Shown here piece after piece: positions 1-5,425 of a stretch of 5,425 nt of DNA. The notes under the pieces are model-generated. The model did no database searches and was not told where the DNA came from. It was given only the letters and a program-made list of their open reading frames with translations. The stretch is from Desulfobacteraceae bacterium (GTDB lineage Bacteria > Desulfobacterota > Desulfobacteria > Desulfobacterales > UBA5616). How positions within the stretch are numbered: the stretch's first letter is position 1; each line of letters starts with the position of its first letter. The stretch lies in NCBI GenBank assembly GCA_030620375.1, contig JAUXEW010000200.1, forward strand, positions 1 to 5,425, given 5' to 3'. Both the position numbers and the translations under genes were made by a program.

Positions 1-141
1 AGCATACAGAATTCAGGAGATAGAATCCAGAATGCGGAACGACATTCTCCTTGTATCTGCGGTAAACTTGAAAATTGCTCAATTTAGGTAATGATAAAAA
101 CATTATCTATTTTATTTGTCCATCATTTTTGGAGATTTATC
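1..141. other. Leader region upstream of the dehydrogenase gene
   Basis: I see no coding sequence here. The stretch is AT-rich towards its right end. A small inverted repeat, AGAATG at 29-34 and CATTCT at 43-48 with an 8-nt spacer, has no following T-run and is not a convincing terminator. A weak promoter is possible: TTGAAA at 68-73 with ATGATA at 91-96, spacing 17. The -10 match is poor, so this is only a suggestion. The stronger inverted repeat at 85-109 is listed separately. Confidence 0.4.
85..109. promoter_or_regulatory. Inverted repeat upstream of the dehydrogenase gene, candidate operator
   Basis: The half-sites TAGGTAATG (85-93) and CATTATCTA (101-109) are complementary at 8 of 9 positions, the ninth being a G:T pair, around a 7-nt A-rich spacer. 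The repeat ends 32 bp before the chosen start codon at 142 and overlaps the weak -10 candidate, where a repressor or activator dimer could bind. It could also form a small RNA hairpin if transcribed. No regulator gene in the window points to a particular protein family. That the repeat exists is seen directly; its role is inference. Confidence 0.35.
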
Positions 142-1137
142 ATGAATCCCCGTCAAATAAAAACCATCCTGATTGCATACGGACCCGTGCTTAATGATTA
201 TACAGTAAGTGAAAAACATAAGACGGCCATTCAAAACGCGGCACCGGATGCGAAAATTGTTATAATCAAAGATCAGGCGGAGTGGGAACAGCGCTCAGGG
301 GAGATCGGCCCCGGCGTCGATGTCATTTTTGGGCTAAGACCCGCTGCCTGGTTTAGCCAAATGCCGAATCTAAGCTGGGCACAGCAAGTCGGGGCCGGCG
401 CGAACTGGCTGGTCGAAGCACCTGAATTCGTAAAGAGTGATGTGGTCCTGACCAATGCTTCGGGAGTTCACGCCATCCCCATCGCGGAGCATATTTTAGC
501 ACTGATGCTTACCCTGTCCAGAGGGATCCACCGGAGCATACGGAATCAAGCCAACCATAAATGGGACCGGAGAGGGCGCATTCTCGAACTTGAAGGGGCA
601 ACCATGGGGCTGATCGGTGTCGGTAAAATTGGTGAGAAGACCGCCGAGAAGGCCAAGGGTCTTAATATGAAAGTCCTTGGGCTTCGACGGAATTCAGACC
701 GGCGCTCCCCTTACGTCGATCAGATGGTCGGGCCCGATGGGTTGATCGACTTGCTTGAACAGTCAGACTGGGCGGTGATTACGGTTGCTATGACACCGGA
801 AACAACCGGGCTGATCGGAGAAGAACAATTAAAGGCCATGAAAAAAACGGCATATATCATCAACATTGCCCGTGGTCCGGTAATTCAGGAAAACTGCCTG
901 GTCAGGGCGCTGGAAGAAGGCTGGATTGCCGGGGCAGGCCTGGATGTATTTGAAGAAGAACCTCTGCCGGAAGATTCGCCCTTGTGGGACATGAAAAATG
1001 TCGTTATCACGCCCCATTACGCAGGCGCAACACCATATTACATTAACCGGCTGGTTGATATTTTTACCAAAAATTTAAGGCGGTTTCAGGCGGGAGAGCC
1101 GATGATTAATGTGGTGGATAAACAGCTGGGATATTGA
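142..1137 (+). CDS. D-2-hydroxyacid dehydrogenase, NAD(P)-dependent
   Basis: A cytosolic oxidoreductase of the D-isomer-specific 2-hydroxyacid dehydrogenase family, interconverting a 2-oxoacid and a D-2-hydroxyacid. The start at 142 gives 331 residues and has GGAG at 131-134 seven bases upstream. An in-frame ATG at 91 would add 17 hydrophobic/aromatic residues not typical of the family and has no such site. Seen motifs: the substrate-domain segment around QQVGAGANWL (81-90); the Rossmann glycine motif G159-x-G161-x-x-G164; Arg244 in NIARGP; Glu273 in EEEPLP; His292 in PHYAGAT. The last three match the family's catalytic Arg/Glu/His triad. After the second Rossmann strand the sequence reads LGLRRN, with arginines and no acidic residue, which suggests NADP(H) preference (inference). 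The full length is normal. It resembles the glyoxylate/hydroxypyruvate reductase-like branch, but the substrate is not determined. It is convergent with the lut unit, so it has its own promoter. Confidence 0.88.
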   Translation: MNPRQIKTILIAYGPVLNDYTVSEKHKTAIQNAAPDAKIVIIKDQAEWEQRSGEIGPGVDVIFGLRPAAWFSQMPNLSWAQQVGAGANWLVEAPEFVKSDVVLTNASGVHAIPIAEHILALMLTLSRGIHRSIRNQANHKWDRRGRILELEGATMGLIGVGKIGEKTAEKAKGLNMKVLGLRRNSDRRSPYVDQMVGPDGLIDLLEQSDWAVITVAMTPETTGLIGEEQLKAMKKTAYIINIARGPVIQENCLVRALEEGWIAGAGLDVFEEEPLPEDSPLWDMKNVVITPHYAGATPYYINRLVDIFTKNLRRFQAGEPMINVVDKQLGY

Positions 1138-1180
1138 GGAAAGTTATCCACAGTTTTTTAAGAAGCTTCAAAGGACGGGG
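1138..1180. other. Convergent intergenic gap without a clear terminator
   Basis: These 43 bp separate the stop codons of the dehydrogenase gene (+) and lutC (-). A T6 run at 1154-1159 is present on the + strand, but I find no GC-rich stem before it, so intrinsic termination is not supported. A perfect match to the 9-mer TTATCCACA (DnaA-box consensus of E. coli) lies at 1144-1152. A single copy is not evidence for an origin. Confidence 0.4.
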
Positions 1181-1849
1181 TTAATCCATCAAAATAACGA
1201 TTAATCGGCGCGGCCCATGCATACCTTTGAACATTATGCCCTGGATATCCGCGGTCATGCTGGGACCGGTAATCAAGGTAAGTTGTGAAGGTGTGTTGTC
1301 GCCCTGGTATACTTTTTCAGTTACGCTTTCATAAACCGGAACCACCCTTTCGACCGGCACAACGGCAATGTGGAGAATAGGGGCTAAGGAAATAAGGCGA
1401 GCCTGGTACTTGTCATGGACAAGGGCCAGGGTTCCGGATTCGGCTATGGCAAAATCAGCACCGGTAATACCCGCATCGACCTGGTTAAAGATGGACTCCT
1501 TAAATGACTCCCGGTTTTTGTAATCAAACTGAGTGGTGATTTCGATCCCCTGGTGTTTACCCCACGCCGGCAGGTCTAATGGCTTTACGACATCATCTTC
1601 CGCGGCCATGGCCTTTTTAACGCCCTCTTGAGCCAGAATTTGGGCCAGTTTTTCCAGAGTACCGGTTTGGTTATTCGTCCGGTAAACGACACCTTCTTGT
1701 TCGATCAGTTTATTTGTAAATTTTTCGATTAACTCCTCTTTGCTCAAGGCGTTCTCAAACGGCGGCGGCAGATCAATTCGGGCCGGGATTTTTCCTGTTT
1801 GAGCATCTTTCAGCCGGTTTAACAGTTCATCTTTGGTGCTTTTCGTCAT
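1181..1849 (-). CDS. lutC: LutC-type LUD-domain protein of the L-lactate oxidation complex (LldG-like)
   Basis: A 222-residue cytosolic protein made almost entirely of one LUD domain (about residues 40-221). LutC works with LutA and LutB in oxidation of L-lactate to pyruvate in Bacillus subtilis and, as LldG, in Shewanella; its exact catalytic share is not settled. Seen hallmarks: GADFAIAESGT at 130-140, His160 in the PILHIAVVPVE stretch, TGPSMTADIQ at 194-203, and the C-terminal HGPRRL at 211-216 followed by a hydrophobic strand ending ILMD. The length is close to that of known LutC proteins. The ATG at 1849 has a strong ribosome site, GGGAGG (1855-1860, read on the minus strand), with 5-nt spacing. 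It is the last gene of the four-gene unit, 23 bp after lutB, and a hairpin sits in that junction. There is no cluster-binding cysteine motif. The family assignment is firm; the substrate (lactate or another 2-hydroxyacid) is inferred from the family. Confidence 0.9.
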   Translation of the reverse strand: MTKSTKDELLNRLKDAQTGKIPARIDLPPPFENALSKEELIEKFTNKLIEQEGVVYRTNNQTGTLEKLAQILAQEGVKKAMAAEDDVVKPLDLPAWGKHQGIEITTQFDYKNRESFKESIFNQVDAGITGADFAIAESGTLALVHDKYQARLISLAPILHIAVVPVERVVPVYESVTEKVYQGDNTPSQLTLITGPSMTADIQGIMFKGMHGPRRLIVILMD

Positions 1850-1859
1850 CCTTGCCTCC

Positions 1860-1881
1860 CGAAGCCGAATTGTCAGCTTCG
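1860..1881 (-). promoter_or_regulatory. Intercistronic hairpin at the lutB-lutC junction
   Basis: Read on the transcribed minus strand, CGAAGCTGA (1881-1873) pairs with TCGGCTTCG (1868-1860) around a CAAT tetraloop: nine pairs including one U:G. The lutB stop codon TGA (1875-1873) lies in the left arm. The last base of the right arm is the first G of the lutC ribosome site GGGAGG (1860-1855). There is no U-run after it, so it is unlikely to be a terminator. Position suggests a role in mRNA stability or in coupling lutC translation to ribosomes finishing lutB (inference). The same bases are palindromic on the other strand, but that strand is not expected to be transcribed here. Confidence 0.5.
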
Positions 1882-3303
1882 TTTGAGTTCAGACCATCTT
1901 TCATGAAACGTCTTTTCCGGCATCTCCGGAAAGTCCCTGCCTTTAAGCCAGTCCGCCAGAGGCCCCGGGCCTTTTTTAAGTTTTCCGTCTTTGGCCCCGC
2001 GATTTATTACCGGCCGCATGAGTTTAGAGGTCAGCCGCCAGAGCATGGGATTGGAAGCAATCCGGGAAAAGACCTTATATGATAATGATTCTGTCCATGC
2101 AGGCGGCACCGCCTTTAAAGAGGAATCACCCTCTACTTCCTTATTGCGTAAGTAAAGCAGCAACCCCGGGTGGTCTATGCCGGCCGGACAGTTGACTTTA
2201 CAGGCTTGGCAACTGGTACACGCCCAGATGTGATCGTGACATCGATTAAGGCCCAAAAGCAGCGGGGCCAACAATTGCCCCATGGGTCCGGAGTATGCCC
2301 AGCCATAAGGATACCCGCCGATCATTCCATAGACCGGACAAATATTCAGGCAGCCGCCGCACCGGATGCAGCGCAATACTTCCCGTGTTTGGGTGTCTTG
2401 AAAAATCTGACTACGACCGTTGTCGAGGATGATAATGTGGAGTTCTTCCGGTCCATCGATTTCGTCTTCTTTTTTAGGCCCTGTATCCATGGTTACGTAT
2501 GAGCCTATGTGCTGCCCCGTACAATTTCTGCAGAGCAGGCGCAACAGGTGCATGGCATCCTTCATGTCGGGTATGACCTTTTCAATGGTCATCACCGAAA
2601 CTTGAATTTTAGGAGAGGATTTGTTAAACCGAATATTACCTTCATTTTCCACATTGATAATGGTTCCGGTTTCAGCCACGGCAAAATTCACACCGGTGAC
2701 CCCTATCTTCATCTCGTGGAACTTGTCCCTTAAAAAACGACGAGCTGCATACCCCAGCTCGACCGGGTCGGTGGTTGGTTTATCAAGGCCTATTTTTTCC
2801 ATAAAAACATCCCGAATTTGATCCACCGGTACGTTGACCGCCGGCCCGACGATATGGAAGGGCGGGCGGGCGAGTAGCTGGGCGATAAATTCGCCCAAGT
2901 CCGTCTCCCAGACCTCGATGCCGTTTTTTATCATAAGCTCGTTAAGGCCCATTTCTTCAGTCACCATGGACTTCCCTTTGGTGATATACCCGGCCTGATT
3001 TTCTAAGACTAAATTTAGAATATACTCGTTTGCCGCCTGGCTGTCTTTAGCCCAATAAATTTTAGCGCCCGCGGCCGATGCATTTTTTTCAAACGTTTCC
3101 AGCAGTTCGGGAAGCCGTGCCAGGGCTTCGCCCCGAATGATTCCCCCCATTTCCTGGGCTGCATCCGGGTCCGGAAACGTTTCCATGGCCAACTCTCGTA
3201 GAGATGAAAGAACAACGGGTAGCAGATTGAGAAAGATTCTCGAGTTGGGGTTCTTCAGTTCCCGTTTTGCGGTCTCCACAAATTGTTCGGTTTTTATTTC
3301 CAT
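1873..3303 (-). CDS. lutB: LutB-type iron-sulfur protein, LUD domain plus two [4Fe-4S] motifs (LldF-like)
   Basis: A 476-residue protein, essentially the length of characterised LutB. Order: an N-terminal helical region (1-75); a LUD domain (about 75-295) with KGKSMVTEEMGLNE at 109-122 and GVTGVNFAVAETGT at 201-214; a ferredoxin-like segment with C312-x2-C315-x2-C318-x3-C322-P and C362-x2-C365-x2-C368-x3-C372-P; and a C-terminal tail ending near the conserved-looking FHERW (466-470). The cysteines should bind two [4Fe-4S] clusters carrying electrons away from 2-hydroxyacid oxidation. Relative to the family pattern I recall, two LUD segments look divergent: PAVN at 154-157 where PA-x-His is common, and the stretch after NEGN (220-223). 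The start ATG at 3303 is the only good one in frame after an upstream stop, but its ribosome site (AAGGA about 11 nt away) is weak, so translation may depend on lutA, 19 bp upstream. Confidence 0.9.
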   Translation of the reverse strand: MEIKTEQFVETAKRELKNPNSRIFLNLLPVVLSSLRELAMETFPDPDAAQEMGGIIRGEALARLPELLETFEKNASAAGAKIYWAKDSQAANEYILNLVLENQAGYITKGKSMVTEEMGLNELMIKNGIEVWETDLGEFIAQLLARPPFHIVGPAVNVPVDQIRDVFMEKIGLDKPTTDPVELGYAARRFLRDKFHEMKIGVTGVNFAVAETGTIINVENEGNIRFNKSSPKIQVSVMTIEKVIPDMKDAMHLLRLLCRNCTGQHIGSYVTMDTGPKKEDEIDGPEELHIIILDNGRSQIFQDTQTREVLRCIRCGGCLNICPVYGMIGGYPYGWAYSGPMGQLLAPLLLGLNRCHDHIWACTSCQACKVNCPAGIDHPGLLLYLRNKEVEGDSSLKAVPPAWTESLSYKVFSRIASNPMLWRLTSKLMRPVINRGAKDGKLKKGPGPLADWLKGRDFPEMPEKTFHERWSELKRS

Positions 3304-3322
3304 GTCATCTTTAATCCTTTCT

Positions 3323-4048
3323 TTAACCCGAACCCGTTAGAAAATTGGCGATATGCATGACCTTGCTTCCCGGATGGTGGCGGCTGAGATAACCGTTGAT
3401 ATTCAAGTAACATCCGGGTTCGGATAAAACCAGGACATCGGCCTCGGAAGACATAAAATGGTCTGCTTTTTCTTTGACCAGGGCTTCGGATATTTCAGGA
3501 TAGTTAAAGGAGAAATGTCCCCCAAAACCGCAACAAACGCTTGCATTTTGGAGCGGAACCAACTCGGCACCGGCAGTGGCCTGAATCAGCTTTTTAGGCT
3601 GTTCCACCACGCCAAGACCACGCGACAGTTGACATGATTCGTGGTAGGCCACCTTGCCCTCAAATGAAGCGCCCACGTCTTCGATACCCAGAACGTCTAC
3701 AATGAACTGGGAAAGTTCGTACACCCGATCAGCCAGATTCTTGGCCCGTTCCAACCATTCCGGTTGGTCAGCAAACAGATCGGGATAGTGTTTTTTTACC
3801 ATCAAAACACAGGTGCCGGAAGGACAGACAATCGCTTCGTCTGTTTCAAAGATTTCAACAAATCGTTTGGCCAGTTGAACGGTTTCCAGTCGGCGACCTG
3901 CATGGAATGCCGGCTGACCGCAGCAGGTCTGGCCGTCGTGGTAGATCGTATCTATTCCCAATTTCCTAAGAAGTGTGACAGTTGCTTCTCCGATATCCGG
4001 AAGAAAAAGATCCACCAGACAGGGAATGAATAAAGAAACAGTTTTCAT
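3323..4048 (-). CDS. lutA: LutA-type CCG-domain (cysteine-rich) protein of the L-lactate oxidation complex (LldE-like)
   Basis: A 241-residue cytosolic protein with two cysteine-rich CCG domains of the kind also found in heterodisulfide reductase HdrB and GlpC; these bind Fe-S clusters in electron-transfer complexes. First domain: C10, C42-C43-G44 in TCCGQPAFHAG, and C75-x4-C80 in CPSGTC. Second domain: C139 in HESCQ, C172-C173-G174 in VCCGFGG, and C213 in EPGCYLN. The spacing fits LutA. An ATG at 4123 in the same frame would add 25 residues and overlap the preceding gene by 23 bp. I prefer 4048 because AGGTGG (4060-4055) lies six bases before it and the protein then begins MKTVSLFIPCLVDLF, the normal family N-terminus. 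It lies 52 bp after the Fe-S protein gene and 19 bp before lutB, consistent with one transcript. It probably acts with LutB and LutC, relaying electrons from lactate oxidation. Confidence 0.92.
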   Translation of the reverse strand: MKTVSLFIPCLVDLFLPDIGEATVTLLRKLGIDTIYHDGQTCCGQPAFHAGRRLETVQLAKRFVEIFETDEAIVCPSGTCVLMVKKHYPDLFADQPEWLERAKNLADRVYELSQFIVDVLGIEDVGASFEGKVAYHESCQLSRGLGVVEQPKKLIQATAGAELVPLQNASVCCGFGGHFSFNYPEISEALVKEKADHFMSSEADVLVLSEPGCYLNINGYLSRHHPGSKVMHIANFLTGSG

Positions 4049-4100
4049 CCTATTCCACCTTATAATTGGAAGGGTTTGAGTAATGATTTCCCGTACGGAT

Positions 4101-5168
4101 TTAGGATTTAATGCCGTCTTCAAATTCTTTCGACGGCCTCATGAAAACGCCCTTTTCGGGAGGCATAAAATGTTGCTGTTCCGGCTTTTGTTTAAGACTT
4201 AACGCCTGTTCAGGACAGGTGCTCACACACAGTCCGCAGCCGATACACCGTTCCAGATTAATTTCGGTAATATCTTTTTGACCCATGGTGATTGCATCCA
4301 TGGGACACCGATCAATGCAGGTTTCACAGGCGGTGCATAACTCGTCGTTAATTTGGGCGAAATAATTCGTTGGGATAAGCAACCCGGGCTGGGGCAACTG
4401 CTTAAGGGCTCGAAGTGATCCACAGCAATTGCGGCAGCAATTGCAAAGTGCCTCAGGGTTCTCACTGTTAGAAAACTGTGGCACCAGACCGGCCTTATCG
4501 CATTCTTCCAGCTTTGCCAGAGCTTCTTTCTGCGTGACCCAGCGTCCCAAACCCCGGTCCACATAATAATCTCCGTAGAAATCAAACAGGAAACATACTT
4601 CTTTGGGTTGGTCGCAGGTTTCGCCCCGGGCCTGTTGCCAGGCATTACACACACAATTGGTAATGGCGATACGTTCTTTTTTCCGAATAACTGCTTTGGC
4701 ATCATCATAGGGAGCTATATTTAATGTTTCATCAATTGCGGCCTCGACCGGTATAGTTCTCAGACCGGGTATCGGCCTCGTAATCGGCCCTGCCTTAAAG
4801 TGCTCTTCAAACAATTCGGCCAATTCTTTATCCATTCGCTTTAGTTGATGCTCTAAGATACCATGCACATAAGGAGCGGCCGCATAGTAGAAAGGCTCTC
4901 CTTCTTTCTTTGGGAATCTGGGGAAAGTATGGCCTTTTTCAGTCATACGCTTCAATAACGCCTCTACTTCCGCAGAGCTTTGGTTTGTCTTTTTTGCAAT
5001 ATCTTCGGCAGTCTGCAGATCTTCGGTAAGATTTAAGTACATCTCGGCTTCTTCTTCGGTAAAAAGCTTCTCAAGAATTTTGATTTCAACCCCGGATTCG
5101 GTGGTGGCAAAGCCGGTGGAGTACTGGTCTATTTGATCTCTTAATTTGTAATAAATGTCACTGGCCAT
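4101..5168 (-). CDS. Uncharacterised two-[4Fe-4S] ferredoxin-like protein with N-terminal helix-turn-helix-like region and extra cysteine motifs
   Basis: A 355-residue soluble protein of no established function. Residues about 25-85 are helical, with a TAEDIAKKTNQSSAEVEALLKR-like run that resembles a winged helix-turn-helix. A middle region has C172-x-C174-x10-C185-x6-C192 and the dense cluster C242-x-C244-C245-x2-C248-C249. Two ferredoxin motifs follow, C278-x2-C281-x2-C284-x3-C288-P and C308-x2-C311-x2-C314-x3-C318-P. I recall this architecture from anaerobes, including sulfate reducers, as an unnamed 4Fe-4S family. The ATG at 5168 is chosen because AGGAG (5180-5176) sits seven bases upstream; the ATG at 5183 would contain that site inside its own codons. 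As the first gene before lutA, it may accept electrons from LutABC, or sense redox state through its clusters and control the unit. Both are inference. No signal peptide or membrane segment is visible. Confidence 0.85.
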   Translation of the reverse strand: MASDIYYKLRDQIDQYSTGFATTESGVEIKILEKLFTEEEAEMYLNLTEDLQTAEDIAKKTNQSSAEVEALLKRMTEKGHTFPRFPKKEGEPFYYAAAPYVHGILEHQLKRMDKELAELFEEHFKAGPITRPIPGLRTIPVEAAIDETLNIAPYDDAKAVIRKKERIAITNCVCNAWQQARGETCDQPKEVCFLFDFYGDYYVDRGLGRWVTQKEALAKLEECDKAGLVPQFSNSENPEALCNCCRNCCGSLRALKQLPQPGLLIPTNYFAQINDELCTACETCIDRCPMDAITMGQKDITEINLERCIGCGLCVSTCPEQALSLKQKPEQQHFMPPEKGVFMRPSKEFEDGIKS

Positions 5169-5190
5169 AATGTTTCTCCTCATTTATTAA

Positions 5191-5202
5191 ATTTTGCAAA
5201 AT
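5191..5202. promoter_or_regulatory. Perfect 12-bp palindrome in the leader of the lut unit
   Basis: ATTTTGCAAAAT is fully self-complementary. It lies 22 bp upstream of the start codon at 5168, and downstream of the promoter candidate, so it would fall in the transcribed leader. A protein dimer bound there could block elongation or initiation. AT-rich DNA produces such palindromes by chance fairly easily, and there is no second copy that I can see in the window. Confidence 0.3.
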
Positions 5203-5260
5203 GTGCTTTTTCATAAGTATCGATTAGAAAACAGTTGCTTGTATTAATATTTCATCTTAA

Positions 5261-5289
5261 ATTATTTTTACCTGATCTGAGAGCTTCAA
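5261..5289 (-). promoter_or_regulatory. Candidate sigma-70-like promoter of the Fe-S protein-lutABC unit
   Basis: On the minus strand TTGAAG (5289-5284) is followed after exactly 17 bp by AATAAT (5266-5261). These match 4 of 6 bases of the -35 consensus and 5 of 6 of the -10 consensus. Transcription would start near 5254, giving a leader of roughly 85 nt before the start codon at 5168. It is the best-spaced pair I find in the AT-rich region, but such regions give chance matches, so confidence is moderate. The promoter sits between the gene and the palindromic repeat. Confidence 0.45.
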
Positions 5290-5335
5290 ATTTCGGGAAT
5301 GGTTAGAAAGTGCCCATCCATAAACGGCATCTTTT

Positions 5336-5425
5336 GGCCCAGAGCTTCGTTTTCGCTCTTTTGAAATCCTCAAAATAGCGCGCTATTCCTGCGGTTTCAA
5401 AATCGCTCAGGCCTTGCTCTGAACC
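5336..5425. repeat. Long imperfect palindromic element, truncated by the window edge
   Basis: The arms 5336-5380 and 5381-5425 mirror each other around a perfect 14-bp core, AATAGCGCGCTATT (5374-5387). Moving outward, a 5-bp mismatched spacer is followed by a 10-bp block matching at 9 of 10 positions (TTTTGAAATC at 5359-5368 against GGTTTCAAAA at 5393-5402), then 13 poorly matching bases. Then CAGAGC (5340-5345) pairs with GCTCTG (5416-5421), and GG (5336-5337) with CC (5424-5425). All blocks keep the same register, so this is one structure. Symmetry reaches the last base, so the right arm surely continues beyond the window and the left arm may reach back to about 5300. No transposase is present. 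A MITE-like or REP-like non-autonomous element is the likeliest explanation; an RNA hairpin or bidirectional terminator is an alternative. Confidence 0.65.

Noticed and set aside
29..48. Inverted repeat AGAATG / CATTCT as a terminator of an upstream gene
   Set aside because: The stem is only 6 bp with low GC, there is no T-run after it, and no upstream gene is visible in the window.
91..141. Longer dehydrogenase start at 91
   Set aside because: No ribosome site precedes it. It would overlap the inverted repeat, and the added residues are not family-like. GGAG before 142 decides the start.
1852..2821. Several plus-strand open frames of 61 to 110 codons opposite lutB
   Set aside because: They are antisense to a complete, motif-bearing lutB, have no recognisable domains, and overlap one another in different frames.
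4049..4123. Longer lutA start at 4123, overlapping the Fe-S protein gene
   Set aside because: The extra 25 residues do not look like the LutA N-terminus, and the internal ATG at 4048 has a well-spaced AGGTGG ribosome site.
4425..4444. Two copies of the palindrome GCAATTGC, 12 bp apart
   Set aside because: They are explained by the repeated Cys-Asn-Cys coding of the CNCCRNCC motif in the Fe-S protein.
4223..4708. 161-residue open frame on the minus strand inside the Fe-S protein gene
   Set aside because: It is an out-of-frame shadow of the ferredoxin gene, whose cluster motifs are in the other frame.
1..5425. CRISPR array, tRNA, rRNA or transposase genes
   Set aside because: I saw no regularly spaced direct repeats, no tRNA-like cloverleaf or rRNA sequence, and no protein with transposase or integrase motifs.

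Overview
The window looks like chromosomal DNA of an anaerobic, iron-sulfur-rich bacterium. A sulfate-reducing Desulfobacterota (Desulfobacterales-like) is the best guess. The reasons are the protein style (a cysteine-rich ferredoxin-like protein of a type I associate with these organisms, and a Lut-type lactate oxidation complex), moderate GC content, and a long palindromic intergenic repeat of a kind I associate with the group. The organism is inferred; there is no rRNA or other marker here.

Layout. Bases 1-141 are a leader with an inverted repeat that could be an operator. Bases 142-1137 (+) encode an NAD(P)-dependent D-2-hydroxyacid dehydrogenase. A 43-bp convergent gap follows. Bases 5168 down to 1181 (- strand) hold a tight four-gene unit, in transcription order: a two-[4Fe-4S] protein with an N-terminal helix-turn-helix-like region (5168-4101), lutA (4048-3323), lutB (3303-1873) and lutC (1849-1181). 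The gaps are 52, 19 and 23 bp. The lutB/lutC junction carries a 9-bp-stem mRNA hairpin that encloses the lutB stop codon and abuts the lutC ribosome binding site. Upstream of the unit is an AT-rich leader with a plausible sigma-70-like promoter (about 5261-5289) and a perfect 12-bp palindrome (5191-5202). The right end (from about 5300, certainly 5336-5425) is one long imperfect palindrome cut by the window edge, probably a MITE- or REP-like element.

How the genes may work together. LutABC homologues oxidise L-lactate to pyruvate in other bacteria. LutA carries CCG-type cysteine motifs, LutB combines a LUD domain with two ferredoxin-like cluster motifs, and LutC is a LUD-domain protein. The leading Fe-S protein could pass electrons from LutABC to the cell's redox network, act as a redox-responsive regulator, or both; its function is not established. 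The convergent dehydrogenase acts on a 2-hydroxyacid/2-oxoacid pair, so lactate/pyruvate, glyoxylate or hydroxypyruvate chemistry would fit, but its substrate cannot be read from sequence. No lactate permease, D-lactate dehydrogenase of the FAD type, phosphotransacetylase/acetate kinase genes or classical transcription factor lie in the window.
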